A DNA stretch of 64,000 nucleotides, taken from contig CP121336.1 in NCBI GenBank assembly GCA_043553855.1, forward strand, positions 124,001 to 188,000, written 5' to 3'. Positions 51,585 to 59,644 of the stretch are shown here, one piece after another. How positions within the stretch are numbered: the stretch's first letter is position 1; the number at the start of each line of letters is the position of its first letter. This stretch comes from JAUIAS01 sp030425395. GTDB lineage: Bacteria > Pseudomonadota > Alphaproteobacteria > Rhodobacterales > Rhodobacteraceae. Both the position numbers and the translations under genes were made by a program. Below the pieces are notes generated by a model. That model searched no databases. It was given only the letters and a program-made list of their open reading frames with translations, and was not told where the DNA came from.

Positions 51585-52759
51585 GCAGACGTGTCCTTGT
51601 GCGTGGTCGTGTAGGGGTTTTCGAGCGTGTCGCCGCCTGCTTTGGGTGGCAGGTTCAGACCGGCGCGCACCTCGTTTGCGGTCAGCACGCCCATGCTCCG
51701 GTATTGGCCGTATGCGGTCGCACGGGCCGCCGCGTCGGTGGTCAACAGATCATCGGTCACAGCCTCGAAATAGGCTGCGCGGCGCTCTTCGGGGGTCAAC
51801 AGGCACCGGGCATAAGACCAGCTCCACGCGGTCAACCAAGGTTTAAGCGTGATCTGCATGAACTGCCGGGCCATTTCTTCCGTGTTCGACCACGTGCCGC
51901 GCGACAGTTCGAAGAGCATGGTCGGGGGCACCCGGAACACACGAGCGATTTCCCTGATCTGTTCGAGACGGTTTTCGGCGAACTGCGCGTCGGCAAGCGT
52001 GGTGGACAACGGCAGGTAGTCCATTCCCTCATCAAGCACCGCCGTGCCGCCGGACCGGGTGCCGCCGTGGGTGTTGAACCAGCTCGCCGCAAGTTTCTTC
52101 TTGGCTTCGACATCAAGGATTTTCTGCGCGCGGATCACGCCGGACGGGCGACCACCGTTTGCGAACAGACCGCCGATGTGGTTTTCAAAGCTCAAGGCCA
52201 GTGCAATCGCTTCGCGGCCCAGGGTGATCGGAGAGACGCCACCGATAGCCTCGACGCGCAACACATCGCGATAAGAGAGCCGCACCGATCCTGTGTCGGT
52301 GCTGACGCGATAGAATGGCTCTCCGTCCGGTTCCTGATCCCGTTGCACCTTGCCGGGTTCCAGCCGGTGCAATTCGTAAGGGGTTCCATCTGCGGTGCGG
52401 ATCACCTGTGCATGCCCTGCCCCGTGCAGCAAGGCATCAAGGGTCAGGTCGCGGCGCAACTCCGCCGCACTGGTCCACTCGTTCGCCTCGTCGTGAACAA
52501 GGCGATATGCAGGATGATCGGTGAGTGATGCTTTGCTCTGGCGCTCGTGAAGCTTCACAGGCAATGCGCCGATGGTTTCGGAGATCAGCCCGACAGCACA
52601 GGCGACAGCGGGAACACGCATCGCGTTGCCGGGACCGACTGATACACCGGACGGGGTCGGAAAAACCCCGAACAGGCTCAGCGCGTCCGGGTCAGTTAGG
52701 GACAGCGCCTTTTGTTCGGCACGAAACCCAAGCGCGTTCTTGATCTTCTGTAAGGGCAT
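51581..52759 (-). CDS. HK97-family phage portal protein
   Basis: Dodecameric portal of the capsid, 392 residues. Pattern: MRVPAVACAVGLISETIGALPVKLHER, HPAYRLVHDEANEWTSAAELRRDLTLDALLHGAGHAQVIR, NHIGGLFANGGRPSGVIRAQK, ARVFRVPPTMLFELSRGTWSNTEEMARQF and LTANEVRAGLNLPPKAGGD. The ATG at 52759 has GGAG 5 bases upstream; a GTG at 52771 is in frame. It is the first structural gene after the integrase region. Confidence 0.95.
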   Translation of the reverse strand: MPLQKIKNALGFRAEQKALSLTDPDALSLFGVFPTPSGVSVGPGNAMRVPAVACAVGLISETIGALPVKLHERQSKASLTDHPAYRLVHDEANEWTSAAELRRDLTLDALLHGAGHAQVIRTADGTPYELHRLEPGKVQRDQEPDGEPFYRVSTDTGSVRLSYRDVLRVEAIGGVSPITLGREAIALALSFENHIGGLFANGGRPSGVIRAQKILDVEAKKKLAASWFNTHGGTRSGGTAVLDEGMDYLPLSTTLADAQFAENRLEQIREIARVFRVPPTMLFELSRGTWSNTEEMARQFMQITLKPWLTAWSWSYARCLLTPEERRAAYFEAVTDDLLTTDAAARATAYGQYRSMGVLTANEVRAGLNLPPKAGGDTLENPYTTTHKDTSA

Positions 52760-52944
52760 GTTCTCCGCCACAGATCCGTAAGTGTTGCAAATTTACCACA
52801 CTTCGATTCGCGGCGGAAGAAAAAAAGAGGACACAGTGCACTGCCTTGACCTCAACGTTGCAGAAAGTCTGCTAGACACGGATATTGGGTGGCACTTATA
52901 ATTTGTTTTTTGCCAAGGATTGAGGTCACAAGGTGGAATCCTCC

Positions 52945-53541
52945 ATGAAATTTAAAAAGGAGTTCGGAATTTCTGAGATATTAGCGGTTGTAGCTTTGTT
53001 AATTTCTGTCGTTGCGCTTATTCAATCCCACAGAGCCTCAAACCCATATCTAGTTCTTGGGGTAGATGACCTAAGAACGATGGCTTATCATAATGGTGAC
53101 ACATGCAATATGTTGTTGAGCTTTTCAGTTGAGTTCAACAACTCTGGCCAAAGAGGAGCCACTCTTCAACGTATGGCCGCACCTAATAACAATCCCCCTG
53201 TGATGTTCGTTCTTGAGGGCCAAATCGTTGACAAGAAAAAACGACCATACGAGATTTTTTTCCTTCCCGGAAGGATTGAAAATTTGGATATCTATTGGAA
53301 TACATTACGAAAGCGTTTCAAACCCTTGGATTTGCAACGCCCTTCTTTCATTCAACGGATTGTCTCACCCAACAGCTCGGAAAAGTTGTTTTTTGCTGTT
53401 GACGCTCCGATGTCAGCGCCTAGCCCGCCTAGAGAAGATAAAATGCTCATCGCGTTTGATTTAGACGACAACAAAGGCAATAGGCACGAAGTTAGAATGG
53501 CTTTGGACACGTCCGATTTCCCATTTAATGACTGCCAATAG
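52945..53541 (+). CDS. AT-rich cargo protein C: single TM anchor, secreted domain
   Basis: A 198-residue protein with a TM segment at about residues 10-30 (ILAVVALLISVVALIQSH) and a soluble beta-rich domain: LLSFSVEFNNSGQRGATLQRM, VMFVLEGQIVDKKKRPYEIFFLPG, then LLIAFDLDD-like MLIAFDLDDNKGNRHEVRMALDTSDF. No catalytic motif or known family is seen. It is on the plus strand between the portal gene and the integrase gene, in a spot where temperate elements often carry extra genes. ATG 52945 has AGGTGG upstream. It is convergent with the integrase gene, 35 bases apart. Confidence 0.65.
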   Translation: MKFKKEFGISEILAVVALLISVVALIQSHRASNPYLVLGVDDLRTMAYHNGDTCNMLLSFSVEFNNSGQRGATLQRMAAPNNNPPVMFVLEGQIVDKKKRPYEIFFLPGRIENLDIYWNTLRKRFKPLDLQRPSFIQRIVSPNSSEKLFFAVDAPMSAPSPPREDKMLIAFDLDDNKGNRHEVRMALDTSDFPFNDCQ

Positions 53542-53576
53542 AATGAAAATTCTCTCAAGACATGGCTCAACGCATT

Positions 53577-55142
53577 CTAAATCAAAGAGTGTCTCAACAG
53601 CCTGTTAATAGCTTCGGCCTTCGTCTTGAGCGTCACATCACCGTAATCGTCAGAAGCAGTCTTCCCGGCGTGACCCTGAATCGCATCGACCACACGATCT
53701 GAGATACCGAGTTCTCGACACTGTGTCTTGAAGCGGTGTCGCCATGCGTGATTGGGCTGCAACCCGTCCGGCGTCAGATTGTTCGCGCGCAACCACTCGC
53801 GAAGCTGCCCGGCTGCTTGCTCGGCTTTTCGCCGATATTGCTCCGGCCCCGTTGCATTGTGAAACAGCGGCCCCGGATCGGCGGCGTTGACGAAGTCAAT
53901 GAACCCCTCTTCGATGATTTGCAGATGAAGAGGAACATCGCGATAGCCGCCCGACTTTACAGTTCCCGCGTCAGGCGTGATACGCATCACCCACTGACCG
54001 CCTTCGTTGAGCACATCTTCCTTGCGCATCTGCGTTATCTCCGCCACCCGAGCGCCGGAGAAAGCGCATATGATCGGCACCCATCGCTTCGCCGCAATCA
54101 GGCTCGGCTTTTCGCGCATCCGGCCCTTCTCGTCTTTGTGTGGCTCATAGGATCGGGACGCTTTCAACAGCGCTTCCGCCTCTGGCGTCGTATAGCCCTT
54201 CTCGCGAGACCTCGACTTTCGCGGCTTCGGCTGCCTGACGGTTTGGGCGACGTTCTCGGTAAGCCGTTCGTTCTCAACGGCCCAACCCAGCAACGAACGA
54301 ACCGTCGAGAGATCAACATCGCTCACCGTCTTAGCGGATTTGGTTTGCATCAGATGATCACGCCACGCGATCATGTCCTTTCGCGTGATCCGCGCCGCGT
54401 CGTCATGCTTTAGGAACTTCCGCAAAGCTTCGATCACCGAACCCTGACGCCGACCACCGTCACGCATGAACCCGGCTTGCTTGCGCGTCGCGACATAGTC
54501 ATGCCACAGCCGCGATAGACTTACTGGCGGAGCGGCGCTATCCGGAGGCGTGGCGTCCCGTATGATAGGCGTCGCAGGTGTCCCGCTAAAATCACCCTCG
54601 TCGCGCTCTGCGGCGCGCTCAAGGGCTTCCAACTCGGCATGGCACAGCGCCCGAGCAATCTTGCGCCACTCAGTCGTTCCGGGCTTAGCATCGTGATTGC
54701 CGTATTGTCGAAAGCGTTCGACTTCCCACCCGATCAAATCGCTTAGCTCTTTGTTATCGGCCCGGCCTGCGATGGCATCCCGAAGCCGGGCGACAAGCAG
54801 GGTATCTATACCGATGGAGGCATACCGAGGGTCGTCGCGCAGCTCGTCATCAAACGCGAGCCTCCGCACGTAATGGCTGTGTGCGATTTGCTCCGGTAAC
54901 AATGGATATCGCGCTGACGCGCCCTGTGCGGCTCCGACACCGGCCTTACGTTCTGCCAACGCGATTTGGTGCTGAAGTTGTGCAACCGCGCCCGGAAGCC
55001 GTTTGACGGCTTCTCTGTAGTCACCGCCCAACGGGGTGCGCAGTTCGGTCTTACCGACGATTCCCTGCAAAGCCTTAGGCACCACCAAACGCGCGTGATA
55101 CCGTCCTTTGCGATTCACAAAATGCCGAAGCTTACCCGCCAT
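53577..55142 (-). CDS. int: Tyrosine recombinase/integrase of the element
   Basis: A 521-residue site-specific recombinase that inserted the element into tRNA-Val. The N-terminal part (about 1-60) resembles DUF6538 (MAGKLRHFVNRKGRYHARLVVPKALQGIVGKTELRTPLGGD). A core-binding domain (about 210-330) precedes the catalytic domain with Arg in FSGARVAEITQMR, the HxxR motif in NHAWRHRFKTQCRELG and the nucleophilic Tyr in SDDYGDVTL. ATG 55142 is 90 bases from the right attachment core, and reads leftwards, away from the tRNA. It is intact. Confidence 0.94.
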   Translation of the reverse strand: MAGKLRHFVNRKGRYHARLVVPKALQGIVGKTELRTPLGGDYREAVKRLPGAVAQLQHQIALAERKAGVGAAQGASARYPLLPEQIAHSHYVRRLAFDDELRDDPRYASIGIDTLLVARLRDAIAGRADNKELSDLIGWEVERFRQYGNHDAKPGTTEWRKIARALCHAELEALERAAERDEGDFSGTPATPIIRDATPPDSAAPPVSLSRLWHDYVATRKQAGFMRDGGRRQGSVIEALRKFLKHDDAARITRKDMIAWRDHLMQTKSAKTVSDVDLSTVRSLLGWAVENERLTENVAQTVRQPKPRKSRSREKGYTTPEAEALLKASRSYEPHKDEKGRMREKPSLIAAKRWVPIICAFSGARVAEITQMRKEDVLNEGGQWVMRITPDAGTVKSGGYRDVPLHLQIIEEGFIDFVNAADPGPLFHNATGPEQYRRKAEQAAGQLREWLRANNLTPDGLQPNHAWRHRFKTQCRELGISDRVVDAIQGHAGKTASDDYGDVTLKTKAEAINRLLRHSLI

Positions 55143-55154
55143 GAGAACCACCCT

Positions 55155-55175
55155 TTGTAACCAATGTTGTAACCA
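55155..55175. repeat. Candidate integrase arm-type sites, right end
   Basis: TTGTAACCA occurs at 55155-55163 and again at 55167-55175, between the integrase start and the attachment core. The same 9-mer lies 40 bases inside the left core. Spacing and location fit arm-type integrase binding sites. Confidence 0.55.
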
Positions 55176-55232
55176 TGAAGCGGACACAACCCCTTGCTTG
55201 CAAGGGTTTTGTTTGATTTCAAAAGGTTAGGA

Positions 55233-55308
<76 letters not shown>

Positions 55309-55317
55309 GACCAGCGC

Positions 55318-55346
55318 CATATAGAAAAGCCTTGGCCGCTGCGCAA
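55318..55346 (-). promoter_or_regulatory. Promoter of tRNA-Val
   Basis: On the minus strand TTGCGC (55346-55341) and TATATG (55323-55318) are 17 bases apart and end 9 bases before the mature tRNA 5' end. It overlaps no gene; the divergent MaoC gene starts at 55376. Confidence 0.6.
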
Positions 55347-55375
55347 GAGGCAACTTGGCACCTTGAGGAAACAAC

Positions 55376-55843
55376 ATGGCATTTGATCCAAGAACCCATG
55401 TCACCCATCCGACGCGTGCGTTTGATGACTTTGCCATGGGCGAGGTTTTCCGCGCGCCGTCGCGGACGATGACCGCAGGTGTTTTCGCGGCCTTTCAGGC
55501 GGCCAGCGGCGACAACCACCCGATTCACTATGATGCGGCCTATCTGGAACGGCTGGGGCATCCGGGGCTTTATGCACACGGGTACCAGACGTTGATTCAG
55601 GCTGCGATCGGGGCCAGTCCGCTGGCCCATCAGATGGGCGAGGCGCTTATCGGGTTTCTGGAGCAATCGAGCCGGTTCCTGGCCCCCGTTTACGAAGGCG
55701 ACACGCTGTATCCCGAATTCGAGATTACAGCGCTGGAAAAGGGCACCACAACGGGCGTGATGCGGCTGGACCTGCGCATCCACAACCAGCGCGGCGTGTT
55801 GGTCTGCGACGGAATGCAGACATACCTGATGCGGCTGGGTTGA
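55376..55843 (+). CDS. MaoC-family dehydratase (hotdog fold)
   Basis: A 155-residue R-hydratase-like protein that hydrates enoyl-CoA or a related thioester. The catalytic Asp/His pair is in FQAASGDNHPIHYDAAYLERLG (family pattern D-x4-H), followed by GLYAHGYQTLIQAAI and FLAPVYEGDTLYPEFEI. AGGA lies upstream of the ATG. It is divergent from tRNA-Val and convergent with the histidine phosphatase gene. The natural substrate is unknown. Confidence 0.9.
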   Translation: MAFDPRTHVTHPTRAFDDFAMGEVFRAPSRTMTAGVFAAFQAASGDNHPIHYDAAYLERLGHPGLYAHGYQTLIQAAIGASPLAHQMGEALIGFLEQSSRFLAPVYEGDTLYPEFEITALEKGTTTGVMRLDLRIHNQRGVLVCDGMQTYLMRLG

Positions 55844-55852
55844 TCCCGCGCC

Positions 55853-56440
55853 TCAGACCACCGAGGGCGGCCGCAGGATTGTTTCCTGCCCGTTTTCAAG
55901 GTGATATACGACACCTTGAAGGTTATCGAGCATCGCGGTTTCCTCATGGTTCAACCCGCGCAACAGGCCGCGCATCACCTGCCCCCAAAGGCCATGCGCC
56001 ACGATAACCGTTGGCCCATCCAAAGTGTCGATCACGCCACGCACCCGGTCGGTGAACGCGGCCAGCCCCTCGCCGCCCGGGGCATCGGTGAAGATATCCA
56101 GCGCCCGCATGCCGGGCGTGACCTTGTCGGGGAACTGCTCCATGACTTCGGCATACAACATCCCCTGCCAGTCTCCGGCATGGATTTCCATCAGTCGGGG
56201 ATCGGTTTCAAATTCGGTATCGCCCAAAGCGATACGCGCCGTTTGCTGCGCCCGCCCGAGCGAGGACACCATGACACGCGGTCCGGTGGCCAGAATCGGC
56301 GGCATGATCAGCGCCTGTTCGGCCGCATGTTCGCGCCCGCGCGCGCTGAGCTGGGATTCCATCTGGCCCTGAATACGGCGGGTTGCGTTCCATTCGGTTT
56401 CGCCGTGGCGCAGAAACCAGATTGTGGGGTGATCGGTCAT
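55853..56440 (-). CDS. Histidine phosphatase family protein
   Basis: A 195-residue phosphohydrolase of the phosphoglycerate-mutase-like superfamily. The catalytic RHG motif is WFLRHGETEWNATRRIQGQ (His about 11); the second His is in VIVAHGLWGQVMRG; the acid is in LMEIHAGDWQG. Length is typical of small PhoE/CobC-type members, but no cobalamin genes are nearby. ATG 56440 was chosen because the RHG motif then falls at residue 10-12 as usual. It is divergent from the arsenic operon with the operator between. Confidence 0.9.
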   Translation of the reverse strand: MTDHPTIWFLRHGETEWNATRRIQGQMESQLSARGREHAAEQALIMPPILATGPRVMVSSLGRAQQTARIALGDTEFETDPRLMEIHAGDWQGMLYAEVMEQFPDKVTPGMRALDIFTDAPGGEGLAAFTDRVRGVIDTLDGPTVIVAHGLWGQVMRGLLRGLNHEETAMLDNLQGVVYHLENGQETILRPPSVV

Positions 56441-56517
56441 GGCGGTCTCCTTGTTCGAAACAGAGGTGACACGAAGCAGGCAAAAAGGAAAGAAGGCGGC
56501 TTGCTGGTCACATATAT

Positions 56518-56541
56518 TTCCATTATTCATGAATTATGGAA
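56518..56541. promoter_or_regulatory. Palindromic operator of the arsenic operon
   Basis: A 24-base inverted repeat with outer arms TTCCAT and ATGGAA and centre TTCATGAA; only one symmetric pair of bases mismatches. It covers the first ATG of the arsR-arsC gene and lies 78 bases from the divergent phosphatase start. ArsR-family repressors bind such sites, and the operator placement implies autoregulation. Confidence 0.8.
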
Positions 56542-57375
56542 AATATGATTCCCTCCCGCCTCGCCACGTTGGGCCATGAGCAGCGCCTTGCGATTTTCCG
56601 GCTGTTGATGCGCCGGTTTCCCGACCGCGTTCCCGCTGGCGAACTCGCACAGGCCCTTTGCATCAAACCCAGCACTCTGTCGGCATATCTGGCTGCGCTG
56701 ATGCAGGCAGATCTTGTGACCCAATCCCGCCAAGGCACATCGCTGCGGTATAGCGTCGACATGACAACCGTGCGACAGACGCTGGATTTTCTGTTTCTGG
56801 ATTGCTGCCGTGGCCGGCCCGAACTCTGCCTGCCTTCAACCAGAGAAAATCAAACAGTTTCTAAGCCTTATCACGTGCTCTTCATTTGCACGGGCAATTC
56901 CGCGCGATCCATTTTTGCAGAAACTCTGCTGCGTGCCGAAGGCGGCGACCGGTTCATCGCCCATTCAGCTGGCACGCGACCGTATTCCGAACTGAACCCT
57001 TTCGCTTTGCGGCTTCTGGCCTCAAAGGGCCATGACACATCCGGGCTGCGCGCCAAGACGATGGCCGAGTTTCAGGGCCCTGACGCGATCCAGCCGGATT
57101 TCGTGTTCACGGTCTGCGATCACGCCGCAAACGAGGATTGCGCCGCCTGGCCCGGACGCCCCGTTACAGGCCATTGGGGGGTGCCGGACCCGGTGAAGGC
57201 CACCGGAACAGATGCGGAAAAAAGTCTCACCTTTCAAATCGCTTATGGCGCACTTCTCAACAGAATAAGGGCCTTCACCGCCCTGCCGATAGAAACGCTG
57301 GACCGGATCAGCCAACAACAGGCGGTGGATGACATCGCCCGCATGGACATCGACCAAAAGGATACCGCATCATGA
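56536..57375 (+). CDS. ArsR-type repressor fused to arsenate reductase (low-Mr phosphatase type)
   Basis: A 279-residue two-domain protein. Residues about 1-105 are an ArsR winged helix (LATLGHEQRLAIFRLL, PAGELAQALCIKPSTLSAYLAALMQADLVTQ) with a Cys cluster LDCCRGRPELCL suited to As(III) binding. Residues about 110-279 are a low-molecular-weight phosphatase/arsenate reductase domain with the active-site loop CTGNSARS (Cys-x5-Arg) and the acid in GVPDPV. One polypeptide thus senses arsenite and reduces arsenate. Starts at 56536 or 56545 are both possible. It is followed by GAPDH with an ATGA overlap. Confidence 0.93.
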   Translation: MENMIPSRLATLGHEQRLAIFRLLMRRFPDRVPAGELAQALCIKPSTLSAYLAALMQADLVTQSRQGTSLRYSVDMTTVRQTLDFLFLDCCRGRPELCLPSTRENQTVSKPYHVLFICTGNSARSIFAETLLRAEGGDRFIAHSAGTRPYSELNPFALRLLASKGHDTSGLRAKTMAEFQGPDAIQPDFVFTVCDHAANEDCAAWPGRPVTGHWGVPDPVKATGTDAEKSLTFQIAYGALLNRIRAFTALPIETLDRISQQQAVDDIARMDIDQKDTAS

Positions 57376-58370
57376 CCACCTATGCCCTGAACGGCCTTGG
57401 ACGGGTTGGCAAGCTTGCCCTGAAACCTCTGCTCGCACGCGGCGCAAAGATCGCGTGGATCAATGACGCCACCGGCGATGCGGCGATGAACGCCCATCTT
57501 TTGGAATTCGACACGGTTCACGGCCGCTGGGACGCAGAGTTTTCGCATGATGCGGACAGCATCACAATTGATGGCACGCGCCTGCCATTCATCGGCACAA
57601 ACGCAATTGCGCAACTCCCCCTGAACGGGGTCGATGTGGTGATTGATTGTACAGGCGTCTTCAAGACCGAGGCCAAGCTTGCCCCTTATTTCGATGCCGG
57701 CGTGAAGAAGGTCGTGATTTCGGCTCCGGTCAAAGACGGCGACGCGGCCAATATCGTGTTTGGTGTGAACGAACACATTTATGATCCCAATCGCCACCGG
57801 ATCGTCACGGCGGCATCCTGCACCACCAACTGTATCGCGCCAGTGGTCAAGGTTCTACATGAGGAAATCGGGATAAAACACGGAAGTATAACCACAATTC
57901 ACGACGTCACAAATACCCAGACCATCGTGGACAAGCCTGCAAAGGATCTGCGCCGGGCGCGGTCTGCGCTCAATTCCCTGATCCCCACAACCACGGGCAG
58001 CGCAACCGCGATCACGTTGATCTATCCAGAGCTCAAGGGGCGGCTGAATGGCCATGCGGTGCGCGTTCCGCTCTTGAATGCGTCGCTGACCGATTGTGTA
58101 TTCGAAATGGAACGCGAGACCACCGTGGACGAGGTCAACGCGCTGTTTGCCAAAGCCGCTGACGGGGCGCTGAAGGGCATACTCGGATTCGAGACACGCC
58201 CGCTTGTCAGTGCCGATTACACCAACGATACCCGCTCAACGATCATCGACGGGCCATCAACCATGGTGGTGGCAGGCACCCAGGTTAAGGTCTACGCGTG
58301 GTATGACAACGAAATGGGATATGCGCACCGGCTGGTGGATGTAGTCTGTTTGGTGGGGGACAGCCTGTGA
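57372..58370 (+). CDS. Glyceraldehyde-3-phosphate dehydrogenase of the arsenic operon
   Basis: A 332-residue GAPDH. The NAD domain starts with LNGLGRVGKLALKPLL, the catalytic Cys is in ASCTTNC (about residue 149), His in the HDVTNTQ segment, and the C-terminal WYDNEMGYAHRLVD. In arsenate operons this enzyme makes 1-arseno-3-phosphoglycerate, which ArsJ exports. It is placed between arsRC and arsJ with ATGA and GTGA overlaps, confirming that role over a glycolytic one. A second glycolytic copy probably lies elsewhere in the genome. Confidence 0.94.
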   Translation: MTTYALNGLGRVGKLALKPLLARGAKIAWINDATGDAAMNAHLLEFDTVHGRWDAEFSHDADSITIDGTRLPFIGTNAIAQLPLNGVDVVIDCTGVFKTEAKLAPYFDAGVKKVVISAPVKDGDAANIVFGVNEHIYDPNRHRIVTAASCTTNCIAPVVKVLHEEIGIKHGSITTIHDVTNTQTIVDKPAKDLRRARSALNSLIPTTTGSATAITLIYPELKGRLNGHAVRVPLLNASLTDCVFEMERETTVDEVNALFAKAADGALKGILGFETRPLVSADYTNDTRSTIIDGPSTMVVAGTQVKVYAWYDNEMGYAHRLVDVVCLVGDSL

Positions 58371-59620
58371 CCCGACAGCCCGACGGGTTTGCCGCCTATA
58401 TCGTGGTGACGGCTGCCTATTGGGCATTCATGCTGACCGATGGCGCTTTGCGCATGCTGGTATTGTTGCATTTCCACACGCTGGGATTCAGCCCCGTGCA
58501 GCTTGCCTATCTGTTTGTGCTCTATGAAATCGCAGGCATGATCACCAACCTTAATGCGGGCTGGATCGCCGCGCGCTTCGGGCTGACGGTAACGCTTTAT
58601 GCCGGTCTGGGGCTTCAGGTGGCCGCGCTGGTCGCTTTGACCTTTCTTGATCCCGCGTGGTCGGTGGCGGCGTCCGTGACCTTTGTGATGGCGGTTCAGG
58701 GCGCGTCGGGCGTGGCCAAGGATCTGGCCAAGATGTCCGCGAAATCGGCGGTCAAGCTGCTGGCTCCGACCGCGCAAGGTGGCCTGTTTCGATGGGTTGC
58801 CGTGCTGACCGGCTCAAAGAACGCGGTCAAGGGCGTCGGGTTCGGGATGGGTGCGGCGCTGTTGGGCGTGTTCGGGTTCACGGCGGCCACGCTGGGCATG
58901 GCGGTTGTGCTGGCGGTTATTCTGTGCGCCGTGGCTCTGGCCATGCCCGCAGGGTTGCCGGCGGGCAGCAAGGGGGCAAAGTTCTCCGAGATCTTTTCCA
59001 GATCGTCCAATGTCAATTGGCTGTCGGCGGCGCGGGTATTCCTGTTTGGTGCGCGGGATGTCTGGTTTGTGGTCGGTATCCCGGTCTATTTCCACGCGGT
59101 GCTTTCGGACGGCACGCCGACGGGCGATCGCACAGCCTTCTTTGTGATTGGGGCCTTCATGGCTGGATGGATTATCCTGTACGGCGCGGTGCAGGCCAGC
59201 GCGCCCCGTATCCTGAGCGCGAAATCACGCCCCGAGGCAACATTGATCGCGGACGCGCGCAAATGGGCGTTGTTGCTCGCGATCATTCCGGCGGCATTGA
59301 CGCTGGCAGCGACCCTTTCCGATGGGCCTCAGGGGTGGTTGACGGCGGTCCTGATTGTTGGGCTGCTTTCATTTGGCGCGGTGTTTGCCGTCAATTCGGC
59401 GCTGCATTCCTATCTGATTCTCGCCTTTTCGCGCGCCGAACAGGTCACGATGGACGTGGGGTTTTACTACATGGCCAACGCGGGCGGCAGATTATTGGGA
59501 ACGGTCCTGTCGGGGCTGAGTTATCAGACCGGCGGGCTGTCGGCGATGCTGGCCACCGCGACGGGATTGATCGTGCTGAGCGCACTGGCCGCTGGCAGAC
59601 TGACACCGTTGAAGCCTTAG
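58367..59620 (+). CDS. arsJ: ArsJ, organoarsenical efflux MFS transporter
   Basis: A 417-residue major facilitator protein with about 11-12 TM helices. The ArsJ pattern is seen in FAAYIVVTAAYWAFMLTDGALRMLVLLHFHTLGFSPVQLAYLFVLYEIAGM and in VAKDLAKMSAKSAVKLLAP. It exports 1-arseno-3-phosphoglycerate, which breaks down outside, giving arsenate resistance without arsenite efflux. The GTG start overlaps the GAPDH stop. No arsB or acr3 gene is present in this operon. Confidence 0.93.
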   Translation: MTRQPDGFAAYIVVTAAYWAFMLTDGALRMLVLLHFHTLGFSPVQLAYLFVLYEIAGMITNLNAGWIAARFGLTVTLYAGLGLQVAALVALTFLDPAWSVAASVTFVMAVQGASGVAKDLAKMSAKSAVKLLAPTAQGGLFRWVAVLTGSKNAVKGVGFGMGAALLGVFGFTAATLGMAVVLAVILCAVALAMPAGLPAGSKGAKFSEIFSRSSNVNWLSAARVFLFGARDVWFVVGIPVYFHAVLSDGTPTGDRTAFFVIGAFMAGWIILYGAVQASAPRILSAKSRPEATLIADARKWALLLAIIPAALTLAATLSDGPQGWLTAVLIVGLLSFGAVFAVNSALHSYLILAFSRAEQVTMDVGFYYMANAGGRLLGTVLSGLSYQTGGLSAMLATATGLIVLSALAAGRLTPLKP

Positions 59621-59644
59621 ACCAAACCGGAGTAGCCTTTCGGC

